Source of the DNA: Isoetes taiwanensis
Lineage: Eukaryota > Streptophyta > Lycopodiopsida > Isoetales > Isoetaceae
DNA length: 64,000 nt
NCBI GenBank assembly: GCA_021234155.1
Contig: JAJEKV010000074.1
Coordinates: forward strand, 6,395,605-6,459,604
Reading direction: 5' to 3'
Positions 13,400 to 26,500 of this stretch are shown in pieces (positions within the stretch are counted from its first letter, which is position 1; each line of letters starts with the position of its first letter). The translations under genes were made by a program, and so were the position numbers. The notes beneath the pieces are model-generated. The model was given only the letters and a program-made list of their open reading frames with translations. It ran no database searches and had not been told where the DNA came from.

Positions 13400-16300
13400 C
13401 AATTCAAGGGCCAGCATTTTCTGCAAATGCTATATCTAATGCCTGTATGTAGTAAGCTGTGTTCCTTCTGCACTGTCTGCTGCAAAGCCACATAGTTATT
13501 CCAGAGAGCACCAACTTAGTCTGCCAAGAGCCTAGGGTACTACTTCCCAAATTTCCGATAGTGAATCTTTGCCATAGAGTTCTGCCTCTAGGTTTTGAGA
13601 TTGTAGTTCTGCTTTAAATGTAACTTCTGTAATGTTAATCCAGAAAGGAACTTTGCTCCAACGATACTGGCATCTTACCTAGCTACCTGCCAATTGTGCA
13701 TAAAGAATCGGCTGCACTATCAGAACAAATTTATAGGAAGTAAAAACAAAAACGTCTCAATAAGCTACAGCTATAAGTGTGTAGAATATGCATTTGACAG
13801 AGGCCGGAAGCTAGAAACAGGAAGAGTTCACAATCAGAAAGACAAGACAACAGGACCATTGCTTTAATGGCCGCCGTAGCTGCTACCTACTTTACAGAGG
13901 CGGTTTAACCAGTCTAGTAGAAATAGGTTTGTGTGAACATATTTTCTATTCTACCCGCGAAAGGAATAGACAAACGCATAAAACATGAGGCTGAAACAAT
14001 ACCGTGGATAGTAAAACTGTCGAAGTCTTCTTCATCTTCGTAAATCGAAAAACTCTCTTTTTAGTCGACTTGTGCCTTCCCGATGAATATCTTGCAGAAT
14101 CCATATAGGCTCAAATCCTCAAATTTACAGATATAACTTCTGCAGCCTCTCTGGTCAGCTGATTGTCGATCATTCTAGACGAATTAGATATTGCAAGAAC
14201 CCTGCGTAAAGCTGCGAAGTGCACAAAAAAATACTCATCACAAAGTTCCGCATTTTATCATCGCTCATAGCCTCCAAATCCAATAAAATTTAGCTCAAAG
14301 CTTCCTTAAACAAGCAATACAGGAGGAACGGAATGGCACATTTTTTTCTTCAGCAAGCCTCTGGTTAAGGAGCTGCATTATTTATTCTTTCAACGCTGAA
14401 AGATCCATCTACCTGTTTAGATGCTACACCACACCAAACCACATTCGGGAGCAAAAAAAAAATATTTGGGCACCGGAACAGGGGAGCCGAATTGAGGGGA
14501 CCAAAAGGCCGATCCGAGTTCCGGCTCTGCTGCAGAGTAAAGAAGACGAAAAATCACAAAAGCATTCTGTAGTCCACAAGGGAAAGGAGAGCTGCCATAG
14601 CCAGGTCAACCAGATTTAGCAGCGCTGCTAATAGTGTTCTCTTTCTCTGACACCAGGCTGTCCGGTGGCGCCAGATTTGGCCGAGATCAAAACTGGCTGG
14701 CGGAAAAGCTCCGCGAAATGATTTGGCGGGCCGCTAAATTTAGCGGATGTCATGCAGAACGTTCCTTGCACTGATTCGCGTGAAAGGTGGTTGGGGAAAG
14801 GGACCCTCGGGATTGGCTTATCGTATATATATACCTATACGGTTACATATTCTGACTCCTTTATCTATACCATTGCGTATTTTAAACCCCATTAGTGAAA
14901 TTAAATTTATCCTTCGTAATGTAGTGTCGTGGCAGAATCATGACCGTTCGATATTTTGCGGAAATGAATCACCAACCGTTGGATTTACCCCACATCACTA
15001 TATTAAGGGTAAATTTAATTTCACCCCATTATTACCATGTATTTTGTGTTCTTGTCTCTACAGTGGCGCAGTGACTCATACCATGTGTATTTTTCTACCC
15101 TACCCATGTATTTCTCTAACTTGTCCCTTGCTCCTTATTCATCCACCATTGACAAGGCACCCCCTTAATATGTCTATTTTCTTGACTCTGATGGTCTTTA
15201 TAACTGTCTTCTCTTCCTGGTCCAACTGCTTAGAGTGTATGCTCGTATTTTTTCTTCTTTTTTCTTGACAGACACGAGCTCACAATTCTTCTCTGGTGGG
15301 CCATCTTGTCTGCCTTGTTTTCCATCTCATGCACGTATACAATCTTGATAAAAAGCTATAATTAGATCATGTATTTGTGATGTACTGCTAATTCTTTGTC
15401 CCAAATAGGCGGCGTATGGCGGCGTATCTAACACTTGTCATTTTCTATAAGACAAATGTACATGTGGAGAATGTTACTAACTAATTTTTTTAATTATGCC
15501 TTGACCAAGGAAGATATTACTTCCAATTATTTTCCAATTATTTCAATAAAATGTTGTTAAAATGATGTTAAGGATATATCTATGAACTGTACAATATTCT
15601 ATTAATGGGTGCTTTAAAAAATAAGAAAGCGGAGGAGAAGAAGCAATTTTTATGCCATTGCCACATGGTAGCATTCCATTGGATATACGTCACACATACC
15701 ATTGCTTTGCTAAGTCCTGCCCTCAACCACCTTGCATTGAGGGCAAGAAACACGTCTTAGAGCGTATGTTGAGGCCTCTGAGCATCTCTTGTTTCGATTA
15801 TGGTCATTTATAACTTGGAGCACTTATAATTTCGAAATATGAAATACGGATGCGCCTATGGTTGCACGATATAAATTAAGAGAACTCTAGCCTTTATTAA
15901 GATTAATTCAATGTCCTATTAAAAATGATTTTAGCGATACATCTAGCGATCTAGCATGATTATTTTTTCTATTGAATCTATGGTTTTTCTTTTTTAACAA
16001 CCCATTCAACGGTTAGAGGTATGGTCTATGGTTTCAGGAATAGTCATGTATACATCCATTTCAAACCCCTCTAAAACCTCCAAGTTATTTATGTGGATGA
16101 TAGCGCAACTAGAGGTCGAACCCTAATATGATGGGCCATTTGCACACCAATTCTCCCCGATGCAAAGTACTTTATTCTATCTGACTAGAGTGCTATAGAG
16201 TTAAACATTGCCCCTAGACAATAACTCATGGCATACTCCCACATTCTTTAGTTGTTGCGTTGTAGTATTAGAGTTTGACAGTTTTTACCATTAAAGATCT

Positions 16301-16900
16301 TTTATAATTAAAAAAAATACTCCTGGGCTCATATGTCATTAAATACATAGCGCAAAGATCCACACTTCAAAATTAAAGGACATTGAATCAACATAGCTTA
16401 ACATCCATTTATCTTATATGCTTGACTAAATTAGACGCAGTTATATCGGATGATTGTTTGACTATCCTTTTATGTTGGAGATGCAGGATTTCAATCATTG
16501 AATCCTTTTGAATATTCATTTACATCACTCAACATCCTCTTTATGATGTGGATTACGTTGCGAGGCTTTTATAACAAACAATAATTTTGGCTGAAGTTTT
16601 GTTCAAAATAATTTGTTGATAATGCATTCTATGTTTATGAATAGGCCATATGTCTCATGGAAATTCAATTATGCAATGCACTCATAGTTGTGCACCATCA
16701 TCAATATTATTCCTTAGGTTGCACTTTGCATCGTTTGATATCCATTAAGGTCATCAGCCTACGAGATGTGCTCATACAACTCTAATGTTGCACATAAAGT
16801 AAATCCTTATTTGAACTCAGCCCCATCCATCAAGATCACTAGCCTATCAGATGATCCACACACAACATAGATATTGTTCACAAATAACCAACATTGTTAT
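13400..16900. other. Gene-poor stretch, probably 5' UTR then AT-rich intergenic DNA
   Basis: Bases 13370-14700 are where the promoter and 5' UTR of the minus-strand 781-aa gene should lie. A possible acceptor (CCTAGCAG) sits just upstream of its start exon, but I cannot place the first exon. A frame at 14747-15268 (173 aa, plus) has no domain and a hydrophobic, low-complexity translation. From 15300 to 16900 the DNA is AT-rich with no recognisable gene. Confidence 0.45.
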
Positions 16901-16904
16901 GTGT

Positions 16905-17560
16905 GCAGCTGCAGAATAATGAAGATCACGCTCAATTGAAACAGTATCGCGGTATATGCTTCCTTGGTAAGATTTAGGATGCCAATGCTTTGGAAACGGC
17001 TAAAATAACATACTACGGAAGCCAGATTAATCCCACACTCCTATAACCATGTTTGCCCATGAAGAGATGTACAACAATTGCATCCATTCGTACTGGTGTA
17101 CATATCTCAGAATCGAAATATGCAGATGAGATCATGAGGAACATGAGAACAGGATATGTGATTGCCAGATGGGACTCATTGAAGATGAATGCCACGCTCT
17201 TCAGATTTGTCAGACATTTGTGACTATTCAAGCATCAAGCACGATATTTCACCTCATTACACCTAACCAGCCCTTAAATTTGCTCTTCCAGATGCCTGTA
17301 GTAATGGCAATATCATCCTTCATCGAGGGTCTTGATAAGTGATATAAAATAAGTTCTACATCATCACATTGATATGTACAAATGTATCATTCCTTAGTGA
17401 CTTTGTTACTGTTAAGGGTTTTCCCTCAAAAACTCTTCGCCCAGAGGTTTTGTGGGTGGGGGGTAATATAATCCTAGGTAGTAATGGGCTCATTGTGCGT
17501 TCTTTCTTATATTGGGTCCCATAGACATTTTGGTCGTCGTGGACATCTCTTTTATATACG
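16905..17560 (+). mobile_element. 5'-truncated LINE, 3' end only
   Basis: This piece is collinear with the 3' end of the LINE at 57.4-62.6 kb. Shared landmarks in order: a block ending in AATCCC (17025-17032 against 62062-62080), the C-terminal zinc-finger region (CQMGLIEDECHALQIC at 17163-17210, against GQMGVIEDESHTH near 62240), and a 3' UTR with TTTTCCCTC, GGGTCCCATAG and CGTGGAC (17410-17545 against 62500-62605). Everything upstream of the last few hundred coding bases is missing, as is usual for incomplete target-primed reverse transcription. Divergence is high, so it is an old insertion or a sister subfamily. The 3' boundary is approximate and I found no target duplication. Confidence 0.72.
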
Positions 17561-18193
17561 TAATTTCATCATAATTTTTATGTCCTTATTTGTTTTATGT
17601 ACATAATGTACTATGCACTTCTCTTTTATGTATATGATGTGGCATGCACATCTTTTAGTGATATTTTAGCAGACGCAACATTCGATTAAATGATATGTGC
17701 CTATCATTCTCTCCTGTAAAGGGACTCTAACTCGAGATGCCATTTTTTAAAGGATTAAAACAATGAGTAACAACATTCAGCCGAATCAAGGGGCTGCCCA
17801 TATCTCCAGAGGAGCGGCTGCTCTTCCATCTTATTCCTGCTTCTCTTTTCAAGCTATGGCCTCCAGAAGCCACCATATATTCAAATTTGGATTCTAACGA
17901 GTCCTACGGAGTCAGCTTTGGCAGAGCTAGATTTGCTTATAGGATTAGGTTCTTGACGAGTAATTTTAAGTACCATTTTCACTTCCTCTAGCTTTGTCCT
18001 TTTTATCTGCAAATTCTCAACAAATATTCAGCATCAAATCTCATTCTGTTCTTTAATGATCAGTCCATTTTTTCTTGTGTAGCAAGTTTTTTGCATTTGC
18101 ATTTGCAGCAAAGATGGAGCTACATTATAATTTAACTTAATATAGAAATAGTGTAAATGTTTGTTTGATGTCGGCATTTCTTATTGGCATTTC

Positions 18194-18318
18194 TTATTGG
18201 CAGATGGACAGAGAAGGTAGTGACTCTATTACAATATATGGGAGTTTGGATGCATTATTTTATTGGCATATGGATAGAGAAGATAGTGGTTCTATTACAG
18301 GATATGGGAGTTGGATGG
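18194..18318 (+). repeat. Tandem duplication, two units of about 65 bp
   Basis: Two units each start TTATTGGCA.ATGGA.AGAGAAG and end ATATGGGAGTT.GGATG. They lie 300-400 bp upstream of the first recognisable LINE protein and could belong to its 5' UTR, but this is not established. Confidence 0.6.
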
Positions 18319-18639
18319 TGAATGAATCAGTGCTTTCTGCCTTCGCACATAGTGGAATTGTACTGTCGGTGAAGACGTACATGCAATTGCATCAAATCAA
18401 TGCATTGGAGATCTGTGGCCGGATGGTGAAATTGTGAGGATAAACTTGTGTAGCAAGTATCTAGTCGTGTATAGTGCCTTTGACCTGTTCTGCTTATGGT
18501 CAACTATCCGAGGCGCACTAAACCTTTATGCCTTAATGATCAAAAACTCAGTATCTACAATGGTATTTCTTTGAACCTTCCTATTGTTCATTAGAAAATT
18601 CATGCTTTGTCTCAGTCTGCTGTGATTATCAAAGTGCAA

Positions 18640-20351
18640 AAATGTGGTATCAAACTTGATAAATTATGTTCTTTTAAACTTGCACAAAGGAATCATTATC
18701 CAAGCTGTTTATTGGCTTAATTTTCCATACATAATGCTTGAATGTGGAAATTCGAGATCAGCAAACTTTTTTCTGAACTATAGTCCTCTGACTTTTGAGA
18801 CTTCCCAGCTTACTTTTTTGAAATGGCATCCTAAACTTGATAATGATCAAATGAATAATCTATGTATTGCCTCAACTTCTCTCTTTACTACTATCTCTCT
18901 ACTATCTATCTTTGGTCTGAATCCTATTTACTAGGATGAGAAATATTTTAAGCTGCTCTTCAATTCCATTGGAACATACATCTCCACTGAATACTCCCCT
19001 TCATGACCTCCAAGATCTTTTGTGCAACTTGACTTATCCAAAGACATTCCTCTTTCCATTCCTTTCAAAGATGCCTTTGGTCTAGAATCCTCATTAACTC
19101 TCAGTCTGGCTTGCCTCCTCAATGTCAGAAATGTCTACATAGATATTTCTGGTACTCTGATTGTAGATCAAGTTCAGATGGACAGCAAGGAGACAAAATT
19201 TCTCGAGGGAGTCAGATTTTAAACAAGATACCTGTTGGACATACTTCAGGAAAACATCCAGTTGAACAGTATGCTAAGAAGGTATTGACGAAAAGAATTA
19301 TATAAGAGGAGAAAATCATCTTCAAAAATTGCAGGTGACAGATTCAAATGGACAAGGATGAATGGTAGCTATAAGAGAATTCAGAAGCAAAGAGCAGCTA
19401 AGGAGCAAATGAAGGATAAAGGCAAGATGGCTATAATGCTATGAAAAGCAATGGCTCTATAGTAATTGGAGAGCCTAAATTGCTAGTTAAGGGTACAATT
19501 GCTGATAAGTCATGTCATGCAACTGAAAAATTAAGCATGACCTTGAATAATATAATCAAGGAGGCTAAACATCAGGACAAAAGTCAGTGTCCTGTAATCT
19601 TATGGATTTTCCTATCAAAAATCTTAGCAAGAGTGGGTCTTTAATTATAAAAACTCAAGTTCAGGTACTATCTAACCTCAATAGTGAATTAAATTCTAAT
19701 TTAGACAAAAGCAAAGAATGTGATTTATGTCATAATCCTGAGCCTCATATAACCTCTCCAGCCCAAACCACTGAATTAAATGAGCTTCCCATTTTGACTC
19801 CTGCTTCTCTGCCTTCCCTGATTGACCTGGACTCCCCTATAGTGGATTGTTCTACACCTCCTTCAAAGATATCAAGCAAGTTTGCAGATCAGATGGCCTC
19901 TTTGCAGGAAGATATCAGTCTATGCTCACAAGGACAGAAAGATGGTGAAGAGGTAATGACTCAAGATAAAGATAGTGACTTTGTTGCTGAGACTCCAGAA
20001 CATAGAGTTATCGAAAGAAAGGAGCTTCAAGAAATGGAGAATACCAGGCAAGTTCTTGGTTCTTCCTTAAATAATATTAAAAATAATTCTATGTTTCAGT
20101 TTTCTCCTGATGGATTTTCTGACTCAAGTGACAGTGAGAGTTATAGAAGTGATAAAGAAAATTGGGGTAAGGAAGAGTACTTTTTAGAGAATCCTGATAA
20201 TGCTCCTAAGCCAGATAAGAATCACATTAAAAGAAATGCTAGGAGAAATGAGAATAAATTAGATAAGGTCTTATCTGGATTGAATAAAACCCCTGCTCAA
20301 AATACTAGAAGTAAAAATAATAAGAGGAAATCCACAAGATCCAGAAAGTAA
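18640..20351 (+). pseudogene. LINE ORF1 (gag-like: DUF4283-like plus CCHC)
   Basis: The gag-like protein would coat LINE RNA. A DUF4283-like block is visible in shifting frames: LTFLKWHPKLDNDQM (about 18810-18855), then DEKYFKLLFNSIGTYIS (18935-18985), CVQLDLSKDIPL (19021-19055) and a CCHC knuckle, LPPQCQKCLHRYFWYSDC (19109-19165). The longest open part, 19587-20351 (254 aa), is the acidic then basic tail ending in RSKNNKRKSTRSRK, suited to nucleic-acid binding. At least three frame changes separate these blocks, so no full protein can be made. Confidence 0.68.
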
Positions 20352-20361
20352 CTATCCTTCT

Positions 20362-23300
20362 TTGTCTTCCTCCTTCTTGGATTTAATGAAGATTTTATAT
20401 TGGAATCTCAGAGGCATCAAAGGTCCCTTAAAAAGAAGACGTGCCATTGCTCAAATTAGGCTCTATAATGCAGACATTATCCTCCTGCAAGAACTGAAGC
20501 TGCCTTCTTTTGAGTGTGGTAATTTAGGTGATTGGATATATCCTGCTTCTTCTTCCATTTGGATTGATTCTTCTGGTACTAGTGATGGATTATCTATTAT
20601 CTGGAAGAGAGAGGTCAGTCATCATCACTTTTATAATAGCCCTTCCAAGACATGGCAATCTGTTATTTTCTCTATCTCCAACTCTTCCTTTGGTATTATC
20701 AATGTCTATGCTCCTACTAATCCTAAAGATAGGGAGCCTATTTGGATGGAAATAAATAACTAGTTGGCTTCACAAAGCATTGATAATTGGATTTTTGCTG
20801 GGGATTTCAATAACACTCCTTCTTGGAATCTTAAATTGGAAAATAAGATAAATATGACTAGGGCAGAAAAGCTCAATTGGGATTCCCTTATCTTTGATAA
20901 TGGTTTGATTCATATCCCTTCATCAACTTCAACTTATACCTGGTCTAATAAGCAGAAGGACAATGCAAGAGTTTATTGCACTCTTGACAGATTTTATGCG
21001 TCCAATCTCTCTACTGCCATCTGGGATAACAGTTATGTCACTAGTGATGAAGGAACATCAATCTCTGACCATCAGCCTCAGTTTCTTCATACTTCTCATA
21101 TTACTAAGATTCAAAGAAATGGAATTACTCCTTATAAGTTTAATGCTTTCCTTCTTGATCATGAGAAGTTTTTTATACTCAGTTCAGGAATTTTTATGAG
21201 AATTTGAATGAGAATGGCACACTTGAAAGTCATCCCCAATCTATGAAGCAATTCTATTCAAAAGTCAAGAAAATTAAAGATTGAATTAAGAGTTGGTCTA
21301 AAAGTAAGCATGAAGAATGCTGTAAAGAGAAAGATCAACTATTGATGTATATGAAGGAAATTAGATCTCTCATTCAAAATGATCCTTGCAATTCCAGCCT
21401 ACAGATGGGTGAGGATATCCTGGAGAGGAGAATTAAAAATATTGAAGAAATGAAAGCAAAAAGTTCTGCTACCAGATGTAAAATAAAATATATTAATGAT
21501 ATGGACTCTGGTAGCTCTAAGCTCTTTTTCAGAGTTGCTAAAAGTAGAATGTTAAGAATTCCATTACTGAGATTGTGGATGAGAGTGATATTGCCAATAT
21601 CTTTCATGACAGATTCAAGGATCTCTTTCATTGTAATCCTATTCCTGCTAATGATCTTCAGGATGCAAATGATTTTATGATTCTCATGGATAATGTTCTT
21701 CCTATTGCTCCTGATATTATGGATGCCTCTATGATTTCTATGCCTTCTCAAGATGAATTTTTTAACACTTTAAACAATTTCAGCAAGGGGAAATCTCCTG
21801 GCCCTGATGGTCTTCCTGCGGAATTTTATATCAAATTCTGGGATATTCTTAAAAATGACCTCATTTCTCTTGTGCACTGGAATGCAGAGCATCTTCATCC
21901 TTCCATCTCTAGTGGATTTATCTCCTTGATTCCTAAGATTGATCATCCTACCAAATTTAAAGATTGGAGATCTATCTCTCTTACAAACACCACTTACAAG
22001 CTTTGTGCTAAAATCATTGCCTCCAGGATAAAAAACTTTTTGCAGAAGAATATCAGCCATAATCAGTCTGCTTTCCTTCCAAATAGATATATACTTGATA
22101 ATTATGTTGCTGCTATGGAGGGTTTACATTGGAATAAGATCTCTAAACAGAATTGTGTTCTTCTTAAGCTAGATTTTAAACGTGCCTTTGACTCAGTCAG
22201 ATGGGATTTCCTTGACTTTGCTATGTCCAAACTTGGCTTTCCTCACAAGCTTAAAAATCTCATTTTTGGCCTTAAATTCTAGGTCCAATTCTGATGTTCT
22301 TATTAATGATGCTCCTACTAGTTTCTTTCCTCTTGCATGTGGTGTAAGGCAAGGTTGTCCTCTTGCTCCTTATCTTTTTCTTGTGGCAGCTGAGTTACTT
22401 ACTAAAGCCATTATTCATATCAGAGTCTTGGTCTAATTAAAGGGCTTAAACTTCCTGAATCTGATGAATCCCTTAGTATTCTTCAATATGCTGATGACGA
22501 CTCCTCTTTTCTTGATGCGGATATTGCAAATATTGAATTCTTCCTGAAAATTTTAAACCAATTCTCTGCTGCCTCTAGTATTCAGCTTAATATTGATAAA
22601 AGTTTGTTCATTGGAGACATTTCTCATCAACATTTGGCTGGTATTAAAGTCCTTTCTTCTGAGCGAGCTACTAAATTATTGGGCATGCCTCTTTCTCTAA
22701 ATCACAGTATCAAAGGTCTTTGGGATCCTATCCTTTCAAAAATCAAGAAGAAGCTGAATAATTACAGGACTTCTCTCTCCCTCACTGGTAGAACTATTAT
22801 TGCAAATTCTGTCTTAGCAAGTTCTCATGTTTATTTTTTTACTGCTTTAATTGCTCCCAAATTTGAAATTGGAGAAAATCATTAGGAATTTTATTTGGAA
22901 AGGTAGTCACCTTGTCAATTGGGGTTCCATTTGTAAATCTAAGAATTTAGGAGGCCTTGGTTGCAAGAATTTATTCCTTCATGCTCAATCATTACCAGGC
23001 AAGTTCGTTTGGAAGGCCATTCATGGAAATTAGTCTCTTGCCTCCAAGTTTATCAAATTTTGGATCAATAGCAGCCATCCTTATGGTCATCCATCTATTT
23101 AGCATATCCTCCTTCACTCTGCTTTCATGCACATGAAACCTGCCACCAATATTTCCTCTTTAATGTGCAATGTAATTAAAGCTTGGAACCCTATTTCTCC
23201 TAGCTTTGATTTCATCTCTAGGGACAAACTTCATATTGACTTACCTATTTTCTGGAATCCAATTTTGGCTGATCATAATTCTTCTGTGTTAGCAATTCAA

Positions 23301-24080
23301 CATCCGAGGATTTGTAAAAAATGGTCTGATGCAGGTCTGATATATATCAAGAATCTTTACTTAGGGGACAGGGTAATATCTTGGACTAAGTTGAAAGAGA
23401 TCATCAAAGGAACTTCCTCTGATAAGAAAACCTTCATTTATGTTAGAAATTTCCTTTGTAATCTATCTCCAAATTCAGGGAAGGGAGACTGGACTATTAG
23501 TGGTAAAGTGGAGTACAAAGTCAAACATATGTACAATGCACTTTCTGCTAATGCCCTTGAAAGTAAAGCTTTAACAAAATGGTCAATCAATTGTGATCAG
23601 CTCAGGGCCCTATTCTATAATGTCTGGAATTCTTACTGTCCTCCTAAGATCTCTTATTTTATTTAGCTTATTGCTAATGGTAGTTTGAATAATCTTCATT
23701 CCTTATCAAGAAGAAACTCTAATATTATGGCAAACTGTCCGAAATTATGTGATAATGAAGACTTCTTCTGTAATAAGCTAAATGGTTTTTTGTCTTGGTT
23801 TTCTAGCAAATTTGGAATTTTCAACAATCAAGATCTTTTATTCTTTCTTCAATCTGATGACAAATTTGTTAATACCATTGCTTACATTGCTCTTTGGAAC
23901 ATATGGAAATCAAGGAATCGTGTCTTGTATGGGAATAAGAGGCTTTCTATCTTTTGGATCAAACATCATTTTCAATTTGACTTTGAAACAAAAAAAGGTA
24001 TGATACTAACTATGACAGGAAGTGGGATGCTTATGGAAAGTATAAGGGTCATTTTGACTTATTTATTTCAAATTTGAAAT
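20362..24080 (+). pseudogene. LINE ORF2 (endonuclease, reverse transcriptase, zf-RVT)
   Basis: ORF2 nicks the target and copies the RNA. The endonuclease begins near 20389 (MKILYWNLRGIKG), continues through ADIILLQELKLP and, after an in-frame TAG at 20761, through FAGDFNNTPSW and the HQ-type histidine in SISDHQPQF. RT blocks: FSKGKSPGPDGLPAEFY (21778-21828), LKLDFKRAFDSVRWDFL (about 22165-22215), CGVRQGCPLAPYLF (22338-22379) and the catalytic YADD (22487-22498). A zf-RVT-like end has NVWNSYCPPKISYFI (23620-23664). Frames break near 21185, 21560, 22282, 22436 and 22884, with stops at 23031 and 23664. I could not confirm a C-terminal RNase H. Confidence 0.82.
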
Positions 24081-24659
24081 GTAGTAGACTCTAACATTCT
24101 TTTCTCTTATGATCCTAGAGTATCTTGAGTTTCTTCGAGGATCGGGAAGGAATAAATTTGATGACCACTGTCCTTTCTGCCAGTCATCAAAGGATCATGT
24201 TTTTCAGAACAATTTGGCTACTTCTATGGAGTCTTTCCTAATGCGAACACATCACATACAGTATCAGAAAGATAGTGAAGACTTGTGGGCTGCTATTTTC
24301 TGCAGGGAGGTAGTAGAAACTCATTGCTTATGGTCATTCTTGGGGAACAACAACTTCAATCTCACTGAGAAACAGTTACATGTCCATGTATCACAATCAC
24401 AAGCTGCTTGCTGATATGTATGGTTCTTTTCTGATTCTCTTGGAGGACAAGGACAAATTCTGCTTGTTCTACAACAACAGCTGGCCTGCTGAGTCCTACT
24501 CTTTTGGAACTACTGATGCCTTCAATGCCTACTTTAACTCCATCTTCTTTGCTGAATCCTAAACATCCCATCCTATTTTGCTCTTCTCTCATCATAACTG
24601 TGCTCTTGTCTAAATTTTTATCCAGCTTCACTATTTGGTTTGTTATCTTGTGGACATAA

Positions 24660-26500
24660 ATTAAGAGTGTTTATGGATTCTGGTCTGCCAGCTTTACTCA
24701 AAATAAATCACATGTGAATTGTATAAAATAAAATGCTGCATTGTCGGGGTAGGCAATCAAATTGAAGCTAGCTAAACAAAAGATATGCCCAGCTGCCAGA
24801 CTCCTCCCTCAAAAAGCCCGGTGCAAGATGTGTAATAATCCTGCCTACATCACATCCCTAGTTCGGCTATTCTATGTAAATCAAATCCTGCAATTTATTT
24901 GCATGAAAACTAGAAAGCCCCACAAGCGTCTGAGTACCTAATTTGACATTTTCTCTTTCCGCCAGCAAGAAAGGATAAGAGTAAATCCAGAATACTTCAT
25001 AGAACTGCAAGACTTTACCTCTTCAGATGAAGCTTACCCAGTACTAAATTAGAACATGAGCCTGCTTCAATTTGAGCCAACCAGCCTGCATAAATCCCAT
25101 CCATCCCAGGTCAACCCAGCCTCAAAGAATTAAATCCCTTGAGAACTGCAAGGAAAGAGGGGGGAAATACACCAAAAACTAACCTAAAGTTGAAGCGCCC
25201 ACAGACTACATCCATGGAAAAATCTAGAGAAAACCTGTGATATTCATCAATCTTGCGGTTAGAAAGCATCATGGCAGGGCATACAGCCCCAGATCTTTCC
25301 GGTGAAGTGGCAGTAGCCTCACCTCTGCCATCGCCCTAGCCGCTGCCGCTTCTGCCCATCCCCAGCTATCCAAATTCAAATCCTGTAGAGAGATTCTTCA
25401 CCTCGAAGCTATAATAGAAATTTTAAAAAAGTATATGAATGAACTTGTTAAGGTTTATCAAGGGACAACTCAAGTGTTAGGAAAAAATAGGAGATAAAAG
25501 ACAATGACCCATCATGATTAACCTATCATGAAGGCATGCAAAACATCTGTATAGAGTCAATTATAGATGCATCCAAGCTGCTTTCCCTCAGCAAGAGTAT
25601 ATTATCTCTTATCCCTAACATCATAGCGTATATGGTGAAACAAAAAAGAAGGAATCCCAAGTCATCCTGCATGTTCTACATGGGAATGGGTAAAAAAGCA
25701 ACAAAGTATGGTGCTTTGCAATGACAAAGTAATCAGATCCTATTTGTTGAATGTGGGCATCATCAAGTTATATTCAAATGGAAACACCCCTCTTTCTTGC
25801 TATCTATTTAACATGGTTCTCATGTAGAACAGATAAGGCATCTTCATAAAGTTCTTCGGTAATTTGAATCACAAAGTTCCACCATCTTCATTTTTGTTGA
25901 AAGTTTTCATAAATTGTTACATAAGAAACTAACAGTAAGTACTCACCCATTTGCCATCATTGATGTTCTCCAGGGCTCCATTCGTTGAATCTTGCATTTC
26001 TCTTTATGGGTATGCATTTCCATGTTATAAGAAATGCTGATAAATGCAACATATATATATCAAGCTCAAACAGATATAAGCTGAAGCTTCCGAGATCAAG
26101 TGATGTACGTAGTTAGGAAGAAAAAAGCAACAAATCTTAGCATCTAATGTTGCTACGAATGGGGCACAATTCTTTTGAACAAGGTTGCAAAGTAAATGGG
26201 AGTGTTGCAGCACTCCTGTTTCAAAGATTCCTTTAAAAAAAACACGTCTCTTTCAAAATTGGGCTTTTTTAATAGAAGTTTAAAATTTCAGGAGTATCAG
26301 TTTTTTTTTGGCCTATTTTGGGGGTCCCTTTTGGACATGACCTTGGTTTTTTGGAGTGAAGCACGTGAAAATGGCAAAATTTAGACATGAGTACGCAATT
26401 TTATGAAGGTGGATGTAGAAAAAACACAAATTTAGTAAAAATAATAATAATAATAATTTCTTTACAGTTTTTGTGTTGCATCAATAATGGCAATAATCAA
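24660..26500. other. Intergenic, left flank of the nested element
   Basis: No gene recognised. Bases 25150-25420 are less AT-rich and may contain a minus-strand first exon or UTR, but without a convincing frame. I searched 26150-26530 by eye for a terminal inverted repeat matching 48850-49260 and found none; the left end of the old element is therefore not defined. Confidence 0.4.

Larger units (their letters stand above)
18600..24650 (+). mobile_element. L1-type LINE retrotransposon, decayed
   Basis: Gag-like ORF1 is followed by ORF2 with an apurinic-type endonuclease, reverse transcriptase and a zf-RVT-like C-terminal region, the order of plant L1 elements. Both frames are broken by many indels and stops (see the two entries below). 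The outer ends are not sharply defined: the 5' end is placed upstream of the DUF4283-like domain, the 3' end after the last protein-like stretch near 24560. No clear poly(A) tail or target-site duplication was found, in keeping with an old insertion. Codon use is A/T-rich compared with the other LINE at 57-62 kb. Confidence 0.85.

Noticed and set aside
14747-15268. 173-aa open frame
   Set aside because: Hydrophobic, low-complexity translation with no motif and no supporting context; length is within chance for this region.
24109-24562. Possible RNase H domain at the end of the first LINE
   Set aside because: The frames contain isolated suggestive words but no ordered D-E-D-D motif set could be placed.
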